Source: JASLDZ01 sp964235945
Lineage (GTDB): Bacteria; Pseudomonadota; Alphaproteobacteria; Caulobacterales; Caulobacteraceae
Assembly (NCBI GenBank): GCA_964235945.1
Contig: CAXSDV010000002.1
Coordinates: 58,534-122,533, forward strand
Direction of reading: 5' to 3'
Length of the DNA stretch: 64,000 nucleotides
Shown one piece after another: positions 1 through 8,211 of the stretch. A model generated the notes under the pieces. It ran no database searches. It was not told the DNA's origin and saw nothing but the letters and a program-made list of their open reading frames with translations. Each line of letters opens with the position of its first letter. The stretch's first letter is position 1. The translations under genes and the position numbers were made by a program.

Positions 1-3
1 GCG

Positions 4-28
4 GGCCCCGCGCCGCGCGGCGCGGGCC
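4..28 (-). terminator. GC-rich hairpin after the SDR gene
   Basis: A 10-bp inverted repeat (4-14 with 19-28, one bulged C, GCGC loop) lies just past the stop codon of the minus-strand SDR gene. It has no clear T-tract and touches the window edge, so it is only a possible terminator. Confidence 0.3.
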
Positions 29-33
29 GGACG

Positions 34-903
34 TCAGCGGCTGATCAGGGGCTTGTCGATCTCGCCGTCGCGGGCGTGGCGGATCGGCAGGGTGAAGGCC
101 GGCTCCTTCTTGAGGTGGTGCGGCACGTCGGCGCCCGGCATGCCGTGGGCCGGCGTCACCCCGCCGTCGGCCAGCCACAGGGCGCCCGTGACGAAGCTCG
201 CCTCGTCCGAGGCCAGGAACGCCACCACGTTGGCCATCTCCTCGGTGGTGCCGCGCCGGCCTAAGGGGGCCGCGTCGACCACCGTCTTCTCCGTCTTGGC
301 GTCCATCACGCCTTCGCCCTTGTGGGTCCAGGCGCTGGAGATCGCGCCCGGGCAGACGCAGTTGGCGCGCACGCCGTACTTGGCCTGCTCGCCGGCGACG
401 CCCTTCATGAAAGCGTGGATGAAGCCCTTGGTGCCGCCGTAGGGCGCGAACATGGGCGTGCCGTTGAAGCCGGCCTCCGAGCCCGCGAACACGATGTTGC
501 CGCCCGACTTCTTGAGGTGGGGCAGGGCGTGCTTGGTCATCAGGAAGGCCGAGCGCACGTTCATGCGCACCGTGTAGTCGAACCGCTCCACGTCGAACTC
601 GTCGACCTCGGCCAGCTCCACCAACACGCCGGCGATGTTGGCCAGGATGTCGAGCCGGCCGAAGGCGTCCACCGCGGCCTGGACGCACGCCTGGGCGGTG
701 GTCTCGTCGGACACGTCGCCCAGGTGCACGGCGGCGCGCCCGCCCATCTCCTTCACGATCACGTCGGCCACGTCCTGCACGGGGTCGTTCGGCAAGCCGG
801 CCAGCAGTACGGCGGCGCCTTCGCGGGCGAACTTGAGGGCGGTCGCCTCGCCGATGCCGGAGCCCGCGCCCGTGACCAGGGCCACCTTGTTCTGCAAACG
901 CAT
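34..903 (-). CDS. SDR family NAD(P)-dependent oxidoreductase
   Basis: A 289-residue classical short-chain dehydrogenase/reductase, expected to oxidise or reduce a hydroxyl/carbonyl group with NAD(P) in the cytosol. The Rossmann glycine motif TGAGSGIG is at about residues 11-18, the NAG-type motif reads NIAG, and the active site Tyr-x-x-x-Lys is YGGTK. The C-terminal half carries the usual SDR ending (FLASDEASFVTGALWLADGG) followed by about 40 extra residues. The ATG is preceded by GCGGAG at a workable distance. It is transcribed away from the M13 protease gene, so the 290-bp space between them probably holds both promoters. The substrate cannot be read from the sequence. Confidence 0.9.
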   Translation of the reverse strand: MRLQNKVALVTGAGSGIGEATALKFAREGAAVLLAGLPNDPVQDVADVIVKEMGGRAAVHLGDVSDETTAQACVQAAVDAFGRLDILANIAGVLVELAEVDEFDVERFDYTVRMNVRSAFLMTKHALPHLKKSGGNIVFAGSEAGFNGTPMFAPYGGTKGFIHAFMKGVAGEQAKYGVRANCVCPGAISSAWTHKGEGVMDAKTEKTVVDAAPLGRRGTTEEMANVVAFLASDEASFVTGALWLADGGVTPAHGMPGADVPHHLKKEPAFTLPIRHARDGEIDKPLISR

Positions 904-1192
904 GATCCAACTCCGCAGGTGAGACGGTCGCCACGACGACCCCGGGGGTCAACTCGCCGCGACGGATCGGGTTCGCGCTCGCTGTGGGCGTTCGGCGGCC
1001 AAGCTCGGCGAGCGGATCGGACGGGTTTCGCGGGGCGCCCGCGCGCTGCAGCCCGCAGGGTCGTTGGGAGGGGGTGGAAGGCGGCCGGCGGATGGGCCAA
1101 CCTCCACAATTCGCCGCCGCCTTTAACGTGGCGCGCCCGGTCGCGTGCGGCGTGCGTCATCACCGTCGTGTCGAACGGAGCCTGGGGGAACC

Positions 1193-3226
1193 ATGAAGAG
1201 ATCGCTCGCCGCATCCACCTGCCTGGTGGCCGTTCTGTCGCTCGCGGGTGCGGCGCTCGCCGCGCCCAAGCCGCTTTACGGCGACTGGGGCCTGGACACG
1301 GCGGGCATGGACCGCGGCGTCGCGCCGGGGAACGACTTCTTCGCCTACGTCAACGGCGGGTGGGACAGGGCCACCCCGATCCCGCCCGACAAGTCGAGCT
1401 ACGGCGTGGACGCGGTGCTGAGCGATCAGGCGGAGAAGGAGGTGCGCGGCATACTGGAGACCGATCCCCCCACCTCCGCCGGCGCGACCGCCGAAGACGC
1501 GCGCAAGGTCCACGCCGGCTACCAAGCCTTCATGGACCGGGACCGGGCGCAGGCGCTGGGGGCGCGGCCGATCGCCTCCGACCTCGCGGCCGTCCGGGCG
1601 GCCGACACGCGCTCGCAACTGGCGGCGCTGATGGGACGCGAGAACCTGGACTTCCAGTCGGGCCTGTTCGACGTGAACATCGGCGAGGACGAGAAGACGC
1701 CCGACCGGTACGCCGTCTACATCGGCCAGTCCGGGTTGGGCCTGCCCGACCGCGACTACTACATCTCGCCCGGCTTCGCCGCGAAGAAGGTCGCCTACCA
1801 GGCCTATGTCGCCCGCATGCTGTCGCTGGTCGGCTGGGCGCAGCCGGAGGCGAACGCGGCGGCGATCGTCGACTACGAGACCCGGATCGCCCAGGCGAGC
1901 TGGACCCGCGCCGAACGGCGCGACCCGGTCAAGACCTACAATCCGACGACGCCGGCCGAGCTCGCCAAGGCGGCGCCGGGCTTCGACTGGGCCGCCTTCC
2001 TGCAGGGGGCGGGCCTGGGCGGCGTGCGCCGCGTGGTGGTGCAGGAGAATACGGCGGCGCCCAAGCTCGCCGGCGTCTACGCCGCGACCCCCTTGCCGGT
2101 GCTGCGCGCCTGGGCGGCTTTCCACGTGGCCGACTCGGCCGCGCCCGTGCTCTCGGACGCTTTCGCCGACGCCAACTTCGAGTTCCGGGGCAAGGCGCTG
2201 CGCGGACAGGAGCGGCAGCGCGAGCGGTGGAAGCGCGCGGTGTCCTTCGTGGACGGCGGCATGGGCGAGGCGGTCGGCCGCGTCTACGTCTCCAGGTACT
2301 TCCCGCCCGAGGCCAAGGCCAAGATCGATACGCTGGTGGCCGAACTGCGCGTGGCGCTGGGCGGCCGCATCGACCGGCTCGACTGGATGAGCTCCGCCAC
2401 CAAGGCCCGCGCGCACGAGAAGCTCGATCGGCTGTCGGTGAAGATCGCCTATCCCGACAAGTGGCGGGACTATGCGGCGCTCCAGGTCTCGCCCACGGAC
2501 GTCGTGGGCGACCTGCGCGCCTACCAGGGTTTCGAATGGGCGCGCCAGGTCGAGCGGCTCGACAAGCCGGTGGACCGCAGCGAATGGGGCATGACGCCCC
2601 AGACGGTGAACGCCTACTACAACCCCACGCAGAACGAGATCGTGTTCCCCGCCGCCATCCTGGCGCCGCCCTACTTCGACCCGCGCGCGGACGATGCGGC
2701 CAACTACGGCGCCATAGGCGGCGTGATCGGCCACGAGATGACCCACGGCTTCGACGACCAGGGCCGCCGCTTCGACGGCTCGGGCGCGCTGACCGACTGG
2801 TGGACGCCCCAGGACGCCGCCAGGTTCGACGCCGCCGCCGCCAAGCTGAACGCGCAGTTCGACACCTACACGCCTTTCCCGGGCGTGCACGTGAAGGGCG
2901 CCCAAACCACCGGCGAGAACATCGCCGACCTCGGGGGCCTGTTGATCGCGCTGGACGCCTACCACGCCAGCCTGCACGGCCGGTCGGCCCCGGTGATCGA
3001 CGGGCTGACCGGCGACCAGCGCTTCTTTCTCGCCTACGCCCAGTCCTGGCGGGACAAGCGACGCGAGGACGCCCTGCGCCAGCAGCTCGCCAGCGACGTC
3101 CACAGTCCGGAGGTCTACAGGGTCAACGGCGTGGTGCGTAACATCGACGGCTGGTACGCGTCCTTCGCCGTCACCCCGGACAAGGCGCTCTACCTCGCGC
3201 CGGCGGCCCGCGTGCGCATCTGGTGA
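1193..3226 (+). CDS. Secreted M13 family zinc metallopeptidase (PepO-like)
   Basis: A 677-residue neprilysin/PepO-type endopeptidase. It opens with a Sec signal peptide (MKRSLAAS..., cleavage likely after ALA near residue 23), so it should work in the periplasm or outside. The zinc site HEMTH is at residues 514-518 and the third ligand lies in ENIADLGG with Glu575. The family motif NAYYNPTQNEIVFPAAI sits about 45 residues upstream of the zinc site, and the size is normal for M13. I chose ATG 1193 rather than the upstream GTG at 1145 because the signal peptide begins there and a purine-rich stretch precedes it. The native peptide substrate is unknown. Confidence 0.95.
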   Translation: MKRSLAASTCLVAVLSLAGAALAAPKPLYGDWGLDTAGMDRGVAPGNDFFAYVNGGWDRATPIPPDKSSYGVDAVLSDQAEKEVRGILETDPPTSAGATAEDARKVHAGYQAFMDRDRAQALGARPIASDLAAVRAADTRSQLAALMGRENLDFQSGLFDVNIGEDEKTPDRYAVYIGQSGLGLPDRDYYISPGFAAKKVAYQAYVARMLSLVGWAQPEANAAAIVDYETRIAQASWTRAERRDPVKTYNPTTPAELAKAAPGFDWAAFLQGAGLGGVRRVVVQENTAAPKLAGVYAATPLPVLRAWAAFHVADSAAPVLSDAFADANFEFRGKALRGQERQRERWKRAVSFVDGGMGEAVGRVYVSRYFPPEAKAKIDTLVAELRVALGGRIDRLDWMSSATKARAHEKLDRLSVKIAYPDKWRDYAALQVSPTDVVGDLRAYQGFEWARQVERLDKPVDRSEWGMTPQTVNAYYNPTQNEIVFPAAILAPPYFDPRADDAANYGAIGGVIGHEMTHGFDDQGRRFDGSGALTDWWTPQDAARFDAAAAKLNAQFDTYTPFPGVHVKGAQTTGENIADLGGLLIALDAYHASLHGRSAPVIDGLTGDQRFFLAYAQSWRDKRREDALRQQLASDVHSPEVYRVNGVVRNIDGWYASFAVTPDKALYLAPAARVRIW

Positions 3227-3321
3227 TTTCGCCCGGCGGTCTACGGCGGCGGCGCTCCGCTCCGTCGCTGCGGAACCCGCTCGGGACCGGGCGGCTTGGA
3301 CGGGCGGGCAGGAGCGAGATC

Positions 3322-3837
3322 ATGGGCAGGACGCACGCGCACGGTGTGGAGAGCACCGCGGCCATCTTCCATCACCCGATCCACCCGATGGCGATCGCCT
3401 TCCCGGTGGCGACCCTGATGGCCGCTCCCTTGGCCGACTTGGCCGCGCGGAGCACGCGGGACCCGTTCTGGCGCAGGGCGGGCCGGTGGCTGCTGCTGGG
3501 CGGCCTCACCTCGGGCGTCGCGGCCTCCGCCATCGGCCTGGTGGACTACGTCGCCATCAAAGAGGTCCGCCGCCTGCCGAGCGCCCACGTGCACGCGGGC
3601 GGCAACGTGCTGGCCATGGCGCTGACGGCGCTCAACCTCTCCCGGCGACCCAAGGACGACCGAACGGGCCCCGACGGCGTCGACCTCGGCCTGTCGCTGG
3701 CGACCGTGGCGCTCCTGGGCGTGACCGCGTGGCTGGGCGGCGAGCTCTCCTACCGGCACGGGATCGGCGTGGTTGCGGACGACAGCCCGACCGCGACGCA
3801 GGACCTCGGCCGCCTCGCCGCGCACGTCGCGCGATGA
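3322..3837 (+). CDS. DUF2231 family membrane protein
   Basis: A 171-residue integral membrane protein. It has the HHPIHPMAIAFPVA opening of DUF2231 proteins, then about four hydrophobic segments (near residues 20-36, 49-68, 88-100 and 118-135). The biochemical role of this family is not known; members often sit with redox or stress genes. ATG 3322 is preceded by AGGAGCGAG, a good ribosome binding site, which is why the longer upstream reading from 3223 is rejected. Its stop overlaps the start of the HAD gene (ATGA), so the two are translationally coupled. Confidence 0.8.
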   Translation: MGRTHAHGVESTAAIFHHPIHPMAIAFPVATLMAAPLADLAARSTRDPFWRRAGRWLLLGGLTSGVAASAIGLVDYVAIKEVRRLPSAHVHAGGNVLAMALTALNLSRRPKDDRTGPDGVDLGLSLATVALLGVTAWLGGELSYRHGIGVVADDSPTATQDLGRLAAHVAR

Positions 3838-4496
3838 AGGTCCGGGCGGTCCTGTTCGACATCGACGGCACGCTGGTCGACAGCAACGCCTCGCACGTGC
3901 GGGCCTGGGGCGAGGTGTTCGCCGCCCGTGGCGTCCAGGTGTCGCCCGAGGCGATCCACGACCAGATCGGGAAGGGCGCCGACCTCCTGGCGCCGGCGCT
4001 CATGCCCGGGGTCGACCCGGGCGCCGTCCAGGCGCTCGGCGACGCGCACGGCGAGGTCTTCAAGCGCGACTATCTCGCGCGCGTGCGGCCTTTCTCCGGG
4101 GCGCATGACTTGTTGGCGCGTACGCGCGCCCAGGGCCGGCGCGTGGTGTTGGCGTCATCGGCGTCCCAGGCCGAACTCGACCATTACCTCGATCTCCTGG
4201 ACGCCCGGAACCTCGTCCAAGCGTCCACCAGCGTGGACGACGTGCGGACCTCCAAGCCCGCCCCCGACATCTTCGCCGTCGCGTTGAAGCGGGCGGGCGT
4301 CGGTCCGGACGAGGCGGTCGCCGTCGGCGACAGCCCCTACGACGTGCAGGCCGCGGGCAAGTGCGGCGTGGCCACCGTCGCCCTGCGCTCGGGCGGCTTC
4401 AGCGACGAGGCGCTCCTCGAAGCGGGAGCGGTCGCCCTGTACGACGACGCGTCCGCCCTGCTGGCGGGGTATGAAGGTTCACCGCTCGCCCGCTAG
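3834..4496 (+). CDS. HAD family hydrolase (beta-phosphoglucomutase/phosphatase type)
   Basis: A 220-residue haloacid-dehalogenase superfamily protein with a helical cap inserted after motif I. Motif I is DIDGTLVDS with the nucleophile Asp at residue 9 and the acid/base Asp two residues later. Motif II is the Ser in VVLASSAS, motif III is the Lys in TSKPAPD, and motif IV is GDSPYDVQAA. The layout fits the phosphoglycolate phosphatase / beta-phosphoglucomutase group, so a small sugar phosphate is the likely substrate, but this cannot be settled from sequence. The ATG lies inside the stop of the DUF2231 gene. Confidence 0.88.
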   Translation: MKVRAVLFDIDGTLVDSNASHVRAWGEVFAARGVQVSPEAIHDQIGKGADLLAPALMPGVDPGAVQALGDAHGEVFKRDYLARVRPFSGAHDLLARTRAQGRRVVLASSASQAELDHYLDLLDARNLVQASTSVDDVRTSKPAPDIFAVALKRAGVGPDEAVAVGDSPYDVQAAGKCGVATVALRSGGFSDEALLEAGAVALYDDASALLAGYEGSPLAR

Positions 4497-4517
4497 CTGC
4501 GCGCCTGCGGGAGACGC

Positions 4518-4720
4518 TCAGCGTCGCGTCGGCATCCGCACGTCCACCCCGGTCTCATCCATCAGCCGCAGCTGTTCCTCGCCGATCTCGAAGCCGTGGA
4601 TTGATGTCGGCCGAATCGGGCACCTGACGATCGTCGCGTCCGTGCGCGGGCGGGTCCTCCACGCAGACTGCAAGCCTGCGTGACGAAGTGCTGCTCCAGC
4701 ACGACGATCTTCAGGTGCGG
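4518..4720 (-). pseudogene. Decayed amidohydrolase fragment
   Basis: No intact ORF lies here, but minus-strand reading gives two pieces in different frames. The first, near 4714-4670, reads LKIVVLEQHFVTQA, which resembles the conserved start of amidohydrolase-2 proteins (usually IIALEEHFVT). The second, about 4600-4521, reads GFEIGEEQLRLMDETGVDV, resembling the following conserved segment of the same family (usually LRxMDxAGIDVQVLS). The two are separated by less sequence than expected and by a frame change, and the second piece ends at a stop a few residues later. I infer a truncated, frameshifted remnant. The match is from memory of the family, not a search. Confidence 0.5.
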
Positions 4721-4727
4721 CGTGGGA

Positions 4728-5162
4728 TCAGCCCAGCCCCAGCTTGGACATGAGTCCGCCGAGACCGGCGGCGCCTCCGTCTTGCGGCAACTGGCCGCCG
4801 GGGCTGAGGTGCTCCATGATCTGCGGCAGATACTGGGACAGGTGGCCGGCCGCCTCCTCGTGGCCCACCCCCAGGCGTTGCGCGACGTCGTTGACCGCCC
4901 CGGGCCCCAGGGCCTGTTGCACCTGCCCGGGCGAGACCGGCTGGTTGGCCCCGTTCTGCAACCAGGACTGGGCCATGCCGCCGAGCCCGCTGCGCTCGAA
5001 GCCGGAGATCACGCCGCCCAACCCGCCCTGCTGGTTCTGCAGCATGCCCAGGATCGCACCGATCACCGCGCCCTGTCCGCCCTGTCGTCCGGGCGATCCC
5101 GCGGGGTTTTGGCCGCCGCCGAGCATCCCGCTCGCAGCGCCGAGTTGGTCGAACAGGCTCAT
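4728..5162 (-). CDS. YidB-like DUF937 family protein
   Basis: A 144-residue, Gly/Gln-rich soluble protein of the YidB/DUF937 family, whose function is unknown. It begins MSLFDQLG and contains the characteristic GLGGVISGFERSGLGGMAQSW and VSPGQVQQALG segments, with a Gly-Leu-rich tail GLGGLMSKLGLG. Glycine stretches alternate with short amphipathic helices and there is no signal peptide. The ATG follows TAGGACCCCACC, a moderate ribosome binding site. It is the most downstream member of a run of minus-strand stress-type genes and probably has its own promoter in the 160 bp between it and the small membrane protein. Confidence 0.82.
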   Translation of the reverse strand: MSLFDQLGAASGMLGGGQNPAGSPGRQGGQGAVIGAILGMLQNQQGGLGGVISGFERSGLGGMAQSWLQNGANQPVSPGQVQQALGPGAVNDVAQRLGVGHEEAAGHLSQYLPQIMEHLSPGGQLPQDGGAAGLGGLMSKLGLG

Positions 5163-5325
5163 GGTGGGGTCCTAAGGGTGTGAGGCCGCACGGAGGCGGC
5201 GACTGGGCGGGAGCGCTGGATCGCCGCTGACCGGACGCCGACGTCGGGACCGGCGGCGCGACGTGGACGCAATGAGTCCGGCTCGGCTTAGGTTGCGTCC
5301 TGGCGAACGGCGCGGGCGCCCGTGC

Positions 5326-5736
5326 TCACTTGATGCGCCGGCGAGACTTGCGTTCGTTGCGCGCCTTCTCCTCGCGCTTGAGGCGGCGCTGCAGCGAAAG
5401 GTCGGCCACCAGGCCCAGCGCGGCCAAACCCAGCTCAGCGGCGACCTGGCCGCCTTCGCCCCCGCGCGCGGCGCGTGCGCCGCCCGGGGGTCGGGAGGCG
5501 TGCCGGCGGGGCTCCGGCTTGAGCATGCCGGGCGTCACTGAGACGATCAGCGCCGCGAGCAGCGCGCACGCGAGGGCCGTGAGACCGGCCGCGCCTGCGT
5601 CCGCCACGACGGGCTTGAGCCCGCCGTACAGCGCGAAGCTCACGGCGAGGGCGGCGGCGCACGTCGTCACCGCGGCGAGAGCGGCGGCGATCGCGGTGGC
5701 CGTCGCCCGGCTCAGCAGGTCCTTGATGGGGTGCAT
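5326..5736 (-). CDS. Small membrane protein, possible holin-like (PF07332 type)
   Basis: A 136-residue protein with two adjacent hydrophobic helices at about residues 13-37 and 44-65, then a long basic, Arg/Lys-rich cytoplasmic tail ending ERKSRRRIK. The layout (a short N-terminal amphipathic helix MHPIKDLLSRAT, a two-helix hairpin and a charged tail) resembles the so-called holin superfamily III proteins of bacterial chromosomes, which often sit beside stress genes. I do not see a diagnostic motif, so the family call is tentative. ATG 5736 is preferred over an ATG ten codons upstream because the protein-like region begins there. Confidence 0.6.
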   Translation of the reverse strand: MHPIKDLLSRATATAIAAALAAVTTCAAALAVSFALYGGLKPVVADAGAAGLTALACALLAALIVSVTPGMLKPEPRRHASRPPGGARAARGGEGGQVAAELGLAALGLVADLSLQRRLKREEKARNERKSRRRIK

Positions 5737-5762
5737 GTCGGCTCGCAGGATGGGGGCTGGAA

Positions 5763-5798
5763 GCAAGGGAGGCGGGCTTCGACGCCCGCCTCCCTTGC
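5763..5798 (-). terminator. 15-bp perfect hairpin after the DUF2382 gene
   Basis: Perfect 15-bp inverted repeat (5763-5777 with 5784-5798, loop TTCGAC), six bases past the stop of the minus-strand DUF2382 gene. No T-tract follows on the minus strand, so it may act as a transcript-stabilising end or a factor-assisted terminator. Confidence 0.65.
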
Positions 5799-5804
5799 CG
5801 AGGT

Positions 5805-6581
5805 CTAGCGGGTCGGGCGCGTGGGAGCGTCGGTGGGCTCGATGCGCTCCACCTCGACCTCCGTGTGGCGCACCGTGTCGCGTACGGTCTCCGTGCGCTG
5901 GTCGACGTCCTTGCGCAACGACACCTCGCCCACCACGCGGGCCTCCTTGCCCACCACGACCTCCTCCGCCGTCTCGTCCAGCTCGATGTCGCGCTCCTGG
6001 AACAGCGCCTCCGCGTCGCCGACGCGTTCGTTCACCGGACGGCGTTCGAGGTCGACGTGATCCTCACGCAGGAGCACCTGCTCGTTGACGGGCGTATCCA
6101 CCACGTAGCTGCGCACGCGCACGCCGCCTCGGTCGACTTGGCGCTTGCCGACGTTCAGGCGCTCCTCCACGACCTGGATGGGAGCCTCGTCGCCCATCGC
6201 GCGGGCCGGAGCCGGAGCCGGGACGGGGACGGGGGCGGGCGGGACGAAGCCGCCGGCCTTCATGGCGCGCTCGCGCTCCTCGATGTCGACGGCGTCCGAA
6301 CTCTCGAGCAATTGGTGCACGCGCTCGGCCTCCTGGTCGTCGACGGTGACCGTCAGCAGGAAGCCGCCGCGCTTCATGGCCTCCTTGTAGATGTGGCGGT
6401 CGGCGTCGGGCGGCGCGACGCCCCTGCCGCCGGCCCAGGGGCCGTCCGCTTCGTCCTCGTAGGCGGCGGTCTCCTGGCCGTGGAGGCCGTGGTCCAGGTC
6501 GACGATCCCCAGGCGCTCGAGGTCGACCTGGACGGCCTCCGCATCGGCTTGGTTGTCGTACAGGGCGGTGAAGGTGTGCAT
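5805..6581 (-). CDS. DUF2382 (YsnF/AvaK-type) stress protein
   Basis: A 258-residue two-part protein. Residues 1-105 form a small alpha/beta domain beginning MHTFTALYDNQADAEAVQVDL, like the N-terminal domain of general stress protein 17M. A Pro/Ala/Val linker (about 113-127) leads to the DUF2382 domain (about 133-250), with its repeated IQVVEERLNVGKRQVDRGGVR and RETV-type charged strands. The family is linked to stress responses but its biochemical role is unknown. The ATG is preceded by AGGAGAGGA. It lies 21 bp downstream of the OmpA-domain gene, so the two are probably one transcript, closed by the hairpin at 5763-5798. Two paralogues lie at 7436-8199 and 8212-8622. Confidence 0.88.
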   Translation of the reverse strand: MHTFTALYDNQADAEAVQVDLERLGIVDLDHGLHGQETAAYEDEADGPWAGGRGVAPPDADRHIYKEAMKRGGFLLTVTVDDQEAERVHQLLESSDAVDIEERERAMKAGGFVPPAPVPVPAPAPARAMGDEAPIQVVEERLNVGKRQVDRGGVRVRSYVVDTPVNEQVLLREDHVDLERRPVNERVGDAEALFQERDIELDETAEEVVVGKEARVVGEVSLRKDVDQRTETVRDTVRHTEVEVERIEPTDAPTRPTR

Positions 6582-6602
6582 GGGACTGTCCTCTCCTGTC
6601 GC

Positions 6603-7286
6603 TTACTTCGCCAGCACGACGAGTTCGGTCCGGCGGTTCTCGGCCCGGCCCTGGCTGCTGGCGTTCGTGTCGGTGGGGTTGGAGGAACCGCCGGTGGCGG
6701 TCTTCATGCGGTCGGCGGACACGCCCTGGGCGGCCAGCGCCTTGGCGACCGCTTCGGCCCGTCGGGCGCCCAGATCCACGTTGTGGGGCTCGGTCCCCGT
6801 CGAGTCGGCGTAACCGTTCAACTGCACCCGCGCCTTGGGATAGGCGGCGAGGATCTGCGCCAGGGCGCTCACCGTCGCCTGGGCGTCCGCCGGGGGTTCG
6901 GCCGAGTCGGTGGGGAAGTTCAGCCGTTCGAAGGTGAAGGTGCGGGGGGCGGGATCGGGCGAGGCCAGGAAGCGCTGAAGCTCGTAGTTCAGCGTGTTGG
7001 GTTCGAGGTCGACGGTCTTGCCGCCGGGCAGGGCCACCTTCTCCACCGCGACGGCCGGCGTGCCCGCGGGCGAGGTCGCCTCGGACGTGGTCGTCGTGCT
7101 CGTGGTGGTGGTGGTCACCGCCGCCTCGTGGTGGCTGCAATTGCGGAACAACAGCAGCAGCAGCAACAGGCCGATCGCCGCCAGCAGCCAGCGTAGCCAA
7201 GCGGGAAATCCGCCGCCTTTCGCCGGCACCGCCGTGATCTTCGACGTGCCGTGCACCTCGTTCTTGTTCGGGTCGGTGTTCGTCAT
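6603..7286 (-). CDS. Membrane-anchored OmpA-domain protein
   Basis: A 227-residue protein with one hydrophobic helix (about residues 28-47, LRWLLAAIGLLLLLLLF), a Thr-rich spacer, and a C-terminal OmpA/MotB peptidoglycan-binding domain (about 110-227). The domain shows NGYADSTGTEPHNVDLGARRA, the classic D...N..LS..RA region, with Asp and Arg residues expected to contact diaminopimelate. The topology suggests an inner-membrane anchor with the domain in the periplasm, tying envelope to wall. The ATG follows AGAGGGGA. It leads a two-gene transcript with the DUF2382 protein; this pairing suggests an envelope-stress role. Confidence 0.9.
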   Translation of the reverse strand: MTNTDPNKNEVHGTSKITAVPAKGGGFPAWLRWLLAAIGLLLLLLLFRNCSHHEAAVTTTTTSTTTTSEATSPAGTPAVAVEKVALPGGKTVDLEPNTLNYELQRFLASPDPAPRTFTFERLNFPTDSAEPPADAQATVSALAQILAAYPKARVQLNGYADSTGTEPHNVDLGARRAEAVAKALAAQGVSADRMKTATGGSSNPTDTNASSQGRAENRRTELVVLAK

Positions 7287-7358
7287 GTCGTCCCCTCTTG
7301 TCGCGTTGCAGGACGCCGCTTGGCGTTTCGTCTCTTTGACCCTGGCGTTCGGGCGGTC

Positions 7359-7376
7359 TGGTCGGCCTGTCGACCA
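7359..7376. promoter_or_regulatory. Palindrome upstream of the OmpA-domain gene
   Basis: TGGTCG, six bases, CGACCA: a perfect inverted repeat about 75-90 bp upstream of the OmpA-domain gene start. It is a candidate operator; no matching regulator is recognisable nearby. Confidence 0.3.
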
Positions 7377-7394
7377 AGCGGATATGCTCCGCTG

Positions 7395-7429
7395 AAAAGT
7401 TCGGGAGGAGCGCGTGGGCGCTCCTCCCG
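7395..7429 (-). terminator. Rho-independent terminator after the gap-split DUF2382 gene
   Basis: A 12-bp perfect stem (7402-7413 with 7418-7429, loop GTGG) six bases past the stop of the minus-strand gene, followed on the minus strand by AACTTTT. It ends the 8622-to-7436 transcript. Confidence 0.8.
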
Positions 7430-7435
7430 TGGAGG

Positions 7436-8199
7436 TCAGACGCTCTTGGGCGTCTTGGAGGCGACGCCGGCGGCGTCCGTACGCTCCACTTCGACTTCCG
7501 TGTGACGCACCGTTTCGCGCACTTCTTCGGTGCGCTGGTCGACGTCCTTGCGCAGTTCGATCTCCTCCTTGACGAAGGCCTGCTTGCCGACGACCGCTTC
7601 CTCGCCGGTTTCGGTCATCTCCATCGTACGCTCGCGGAAGGCGTCCTCGCCCGCTCCGAGCGGCCGGTCCACGGCGCGACGCTCGACGTCGACGTGCTCT
7701 TGGCGAAGCGAGACCTGCTCTTCGACGGGGGTTTCGACCACGTAGGAGCGCACCCGCACGCCGCCGCGCGCGACCTCCCGCTTGCCCACGACCAGGCGCT
7801 CCTCCACGATCGAAATGGGGGCGTCACGATCGGCCGCCATGTCGCCGGCGCCGGTCGATGCGGTGGNNNNNNNNNNNNNNNNNNNNNNNNNNNNNNNNNN
7901 NNNNNNNNNNNNNNNNNNNNNNNNNNNNNNNNNNNNNNNNNNNNNNNNNNNNNNNNNNNNNNNNNNCCGCGGCGCAGGCCCTCGGCGTAGGCGTGGCTGT
8001 CGTCATGCGACCCGAACAGGTTCTTGAGGCCGGAAAACATGCCGCCATGCTCCTGACCGGGCATGCCCGCTTCGTCGACCGAACCCTCATCGTGGATGCT
8101 GATCCGGGAGCCGGAGATGTCCATGGCCGTCAAGCTGGCCTTGGCCGAATCGGCGGCGTCGCGGGTGTCGTAGAGCGCGGTGATCGTGCGATCGGTCAT
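7436..8199 (-). CDS. DUF2382 stress protein interrupted by an assembly gap
   Basis: A paralogue of the protein at 5805-6581. The N-terminal part (8199 down to 7967) begins MTDRTITALYDTRDAADSAK and is the same small alpha/beta domain; the C-terminal part (7866 down to 7436) is a DUF2382 domain containing ISIVEERLVVGKREVARGGVR. The two parts are in different frames across the run of 100 Ns, as expected if the gap length is a placeholder, so I treat them as one gene rather than a frameshift. The missing piece should hold the linker. The gene starts 12 bp after the stop of the next DUF2382 gene, so both share a transcript. Confidence 0.8.
7867..7966. other. Assembly gap (100 N)
   Basis: Exactly 100 ambiguous bases, the conventional placeholder length for a scaffold join of unknown size. 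It falls in the linker region of a DUF2382 gene, which in the paralogue encodes a low-complexity Pro/Ala stretch. Confidence 0.98.
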
Positions 8200-8211
8200 G
8201 GTTGCTCGTCC

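Noticed and set aside
322..3141. A 939-codon open frame overlapping the SDR and M13 genes
   Set aside because: It is a GC-rich shadow frame: Arg/Gly/Ala-rich, no recognisable domain, and it runs antisense to the SDR gene and out of frame with the clear M13 protease.
7436..8199. Frameshifted pseudogene at the DUF2382 gene
   Set aside because: The frame change coincides exactly with the 100-N filler, whose length is arbitrary, so there is no evidence of a real frameshift.
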